Below are positions 6,701-8,017 of a DNA stretch of 8,017 nt, in pieces (position 1 is the first letter of the stretch; each line of letters opens with the position of its first letter). The DNA is taken from assembly GCA_028877005.1 (NCBI GenBank), contig JAGWPI010000323.1, forward strand, positions 1 to 8,017, in the 5' to 3' direction. Position numbers and translations under genes: made by a program. Below the pieces are notes generated by a model. The model did not search any database and was not told the DNA's origin. It saw only the letters and a program-made list of their open reading frames with translations. Source of the DNA: Bacteroidota bacterium. Lineage in GTDB: Bacteria > Bacteroidota > Bacteroidia > Chitinophagales > Chitinophagaceae.

Positions 6701-7943
6701 GGTTGATACAGATATAGCTACAAAAGCATACATGAAACAACAAATTACTGCAGCCCAACCCTTTGAATGTGAAATAATTAACTATACCAAATCCGGTAAA
6801 CCCATTTGGTTACACATACAGGCGCAACCTATTTTTGATGACCACAAACAGTTGATTCAGTTTTTTGCCATTGAAACCGATATTACTGAAGCTAAAAATG
6901 CCCAACAGGCATTAAAAGTACAGGAAGAAAAATACAAGCAATTATTTGATACTAACCCCACTTCTATTTTTGTGTGGGATATACATACGTTAGAAATTCT
7001 GGATATGAATAATACCGCTATTCAGGAATATGGGTATTCAAGGAAAGAATTATTACACATGACGATATTGGATTTGCGTCCATCATCTGAACATATACAT
7101 CTCCATCAATTCCTGCAGCAATTCAAACAATCGAGCGAGCGCAAGCATGTACAGGTATGGCAACACCAACGTAAAGATGGCAGTATTATGCAAATGGAAA
7201 TTGCCTCTCACAAAATAAAATATGAAGGACGCGATTGTGTTATGGGTATTGGTACCAATATAACCGAAAAGTTAGCATTGGAAGCCAGACTAGCTGAAGA
7301 GTTAGCACAGCGCAGAAATGAGGTGATAGAAGCAGAAATAGCTGCACAAGAAAAAGAACGGCAGGAAATTGGCAGAGAATTGCACGATAATGTAAACCAG
7401 ATATTAACTGCCAGTCGTATTTATGTAGAAATGGCCAGAAAAGCGCATCCTGAGGAAAATGATTTATTGCAACAATCATCCTGGTATATTTTACAAGCCA
7501 TTGAAGAAATTAGGAAATTATCAAAAGCATTAATTAATCCTGTAGATAAAGACGTAAGCTTGAAAGAAGCATTGCGCAAATTGGTAAACGACATGTCATT
7601 GTTGTTGAAGAACGGTGTGGAAATAGACATGACCCACTTTAATGAAAAAGATTTAGAACAAAAATTTCGGTTAAACTTATATAGGATTATTCAGGAACAA
7701 TTAACCAATATCAGTAAACATGCAGAAGCCACTATGGTAAAAATACAATTAAAAAGAAATGGCGGACATATTTCGCTTACCATTGAAGACAATGGAAAAG
7801 GATTTGATGTGCAGGCTGTAAAATCTGGTATTGGATTAAATAATATTCGAAAAAGAACAGAAATGTACAAGGGAAAGGTGCAAATTGACAGTGCGCCGGG
7901 TAAGGGCACTTTGTTGCGGGTAAACTTTCATCATGTAGTATAA
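3768..7943 (+). CDS. soluble multi-PAS/GAF hybrid-input sensor histidine kinase, HisKA_3 (NarX/DesK) class
   Basis: A 1391-residue cytoplasmic kinase without signal peptide or membrane segment. Approximate layout: PAS1 1-113, Q-rich linker 114-130, PAS2 124-240, PAS3 264-372, PAS4 381-495, PAS5 505-625 (PAS_3 type, WDWDL), GAF 636-792 (GSCGTA with C706, SCWS with C742), PAS6 800-921 (PAS_3 type, WDWNI), PAS7 926-1042 (LOV-like but with P973), PAS8 1054-1168, coiled coil 1168-1195, dimerisation helices 1195-1260 and HATPase 1297-1388. The phospho-acceptor is H1206 in ELHDNVNQ; D1207 and Q1211 form the HDxxxQ motif linked to phosphatase activity in this class. ATP-binding landmarks are N1314, DNGKGFD (1341-1347) and GIGLNNI (1354-1360). 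The partner should be a NarL/LuxR-type response regulator, but none is in the window. GTG at 3765 is a possible alternative start; TAA lies just upstream at 3756. The signals sensed are unknown. Confidence 0.95.
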   Translation: MQEIYHQTILYAPLAVFISKENGMVIEGNQAAAKMFGYTIDALKGMHRRNFIDEDMPGFAEKYLQRDQHGFIQGNFIGIKSNGEKFPVEMSSRLFVAPSGEKLAAAIISDISERQQQAAQQAALLQEMQLILNNTDESFLILDSSLNIVALNAATKMKSLAVLDKQMEVGKSILTYAQPERLPALQQLYADVLAGHTHKTVVQVPTKDSTLYYQITYKPIQGSDGSVSHIMVNTADITAEKKVTLQLQELLHTSEHLKNTYEKERNYFIDSLEQLSDGFTTFNADGTTQFINTNGLRLLHLPKNEKDVNIIAAIPPGERPIFEQVIQNALQLQQSNVLDIYHPDWQEWMRYRIYPKKNAITLFFRSISQDVQIRQSIENSEKTYKYLFHYNPQPMWIVDIDTQKIIEVNETALQKYGYSREAFLKMTVFDVHTDATKQQLQQQWKENGDLDVYFGVWQHITQSGQILDVEITAHKINYQQQPAMLVLINDVTERLKIRRLLEQSNQRFQYVAQVSFNAIWDWDLLNNTMYWGDGYTELFGYPVNQYAGSIDEWKKRLHANDVERVSNSLRHAIDSGADFWQETYYYKKADDSWAYVVDRGKILKDEHGKPYRMVGAMQDETLYQYNHAIQQIENLIYNLNLQQQVSFTDVLEVLLIELEKIHPEMLASILTLQADNTVQHLAAPHLPKGYLQKIDGAPIGPAAGSCGTAMYTKEMVIVEDISQDARWELYKEVALAYHLHSCWSIPILNKKNTVLGSLAFYYKTPKKPSALELQTLERMSKLIGIVMENHYNYLLMVTNKLRYELIAQASSDALWDWNIANGTVELLGDGFEKLFGYPTNVLERDRDFWTSHIHPDDLPEVKKREKQAFHNKQQNIWEIEYRFKKSDGTYAFVRDKGFIIREADGRVSKMIGATEDITLRKLHEEELKRLSMVAKETTNAVIITDAQENITYVNEAFTKITGYSLAESLGKNPRFLQGVDTDIATKAYMKQQITAAQPFECEIINYTKSGKPIWLHIQAQPIFDDHKQLIQFFAIETDITEAKNAQQALKVQEEKYKQLFDTNPTSIFVWDIHTLEILDMNNTAIQEYGYSRKELLHMTILDLRPSSEHIHLHQFLQQFKQSSERKHVQVWQHQRKDGSIMQMEIASHKIKYEGRDCVMGIGTNITEKLALEARLAEELAQRRNEVIEAEIAAQEKERQEIGRELHDNVNQILTASRIYVEMARKAHPEENDLLQQSSWYILQAIEEIRKLSKALINPVDKDVSLKEALRKLVNDMSLLLKNGVEIDMTHFNEKDLEQKFRLNLYRIIQEQLTNISKHAEATMVKIQLKRNGGHISLTIEDNGKGFDVQAVKSGIGLNNIRKRTEMYKGKVQIDSAPGKGTLLRVNFHHVV

Positions 7944-7975
7944 CACTATATGTAAGGTGTTTACTAAATTGGAAT

Positions 7976-7997
7976 AAATTTGGCTGCTTGCCAATTT
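7976..7997. terminator. possible hairpin terminator after the sensor kinase
   Basis: About 33 bases after the kinase stop, AAATTTGGC (7976-7984) and GCCAATTT (7990-7997) can pair around TGCTT, giving eight base pairs with one bulged T. No good U-run follows on the + strand (GTGCAG comes next); on the minus strand the hairpin is followed by TTTATT. A terminator is plausible but weak. Nothing else is recognisable from 7944 to the window end. Confidence 0.3.
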
Positions 7998-8017
7998 GTG
8001 CAGATATTAGCGGCTTA

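Noticed and set aside
1..8017. CRISPR arrays, insertion sequences, tRNA or rRNA genes, and prophage or defence genes
   Set aside because: No direct repeat arrays, transposase motifs, cloverleaf-like sequences or recognisable phage or defence families were seen on either strand.

Overview
The window looks like a chromosomal segment of a Bacteroidota bacterium, most plausibly Chitinophagaceae or a relative. The sequence is AT-rich, start codons mostly lack Shine-Dalgarno sequences, several upstream regions carry TAnnTTTG-like boxes (the Bacteroidota -7 element), and the protein families (Sua5 with its C-terminal domain, a TIGR03643 protein, a HisKA_3 kinase with many PAS domains) fit that phylum. 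The lineage is inferred from style and not proven.

Left part, + strand (1-1398): a possible 33-residue one-helix membrane peptide (24-125) overlaps a 92-residue soluble protein of unknown function (103-381). A perfect -7 box (390-397) then precedes a full-length Sua5-type L-threonylcarbamoyladenylate synthase (442-1398), which makes the intermediate for tRNA t6A37.

Middle part, - strand (3438 down to about 1382): a compact operon reads flavin reductase-like protein, then TIGR03643 protein, then a photolyase/cryptochrome-type FAD protein. Both junctions are 4-base ATGA stop/start overlaps. A Trp-rich 63-residue ORF may be a fourth gene; it ends inside the 3' end of sua5. The photolyase-like protein is unusual. 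It starts directly with the FAD-binding helical domain, and its C-terminal third looks like the alpha/beta domain that normally comes first, so the two domains appear to be in swapped order.

Intergenic region 3439-3767 separates the operon from a divergent gene. It holds a plausible minus-strand promoter (TTTG, 18-base spacer, TAGTTTTT) whose transcript would begin with a strong 8-bp hairpin, an isolated 7-bp palindrome that could be an operator, and a TATCTTTA box for the rightward gene.

Right part, + strand (3768-7943): one 1391-residue soluble sensor histidine kinase with eight PAS-like domains, one GAF domain and a NarX/DesK-class HisKA_3/HATPase core. The input domains around the GAF are arranged almost as a mirror image, and one PAS is LOV-like but has proline at the photoactive cysteine position. 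No response regulator lies in the window. The last 74 bases hold only a possible hairpin terminator.

The sua5 gene is housekeeping. The photolyase-like operon and the divergent PAS kinase may form a light, flavin or redox module, but that link rests only on adjacency and domain content.
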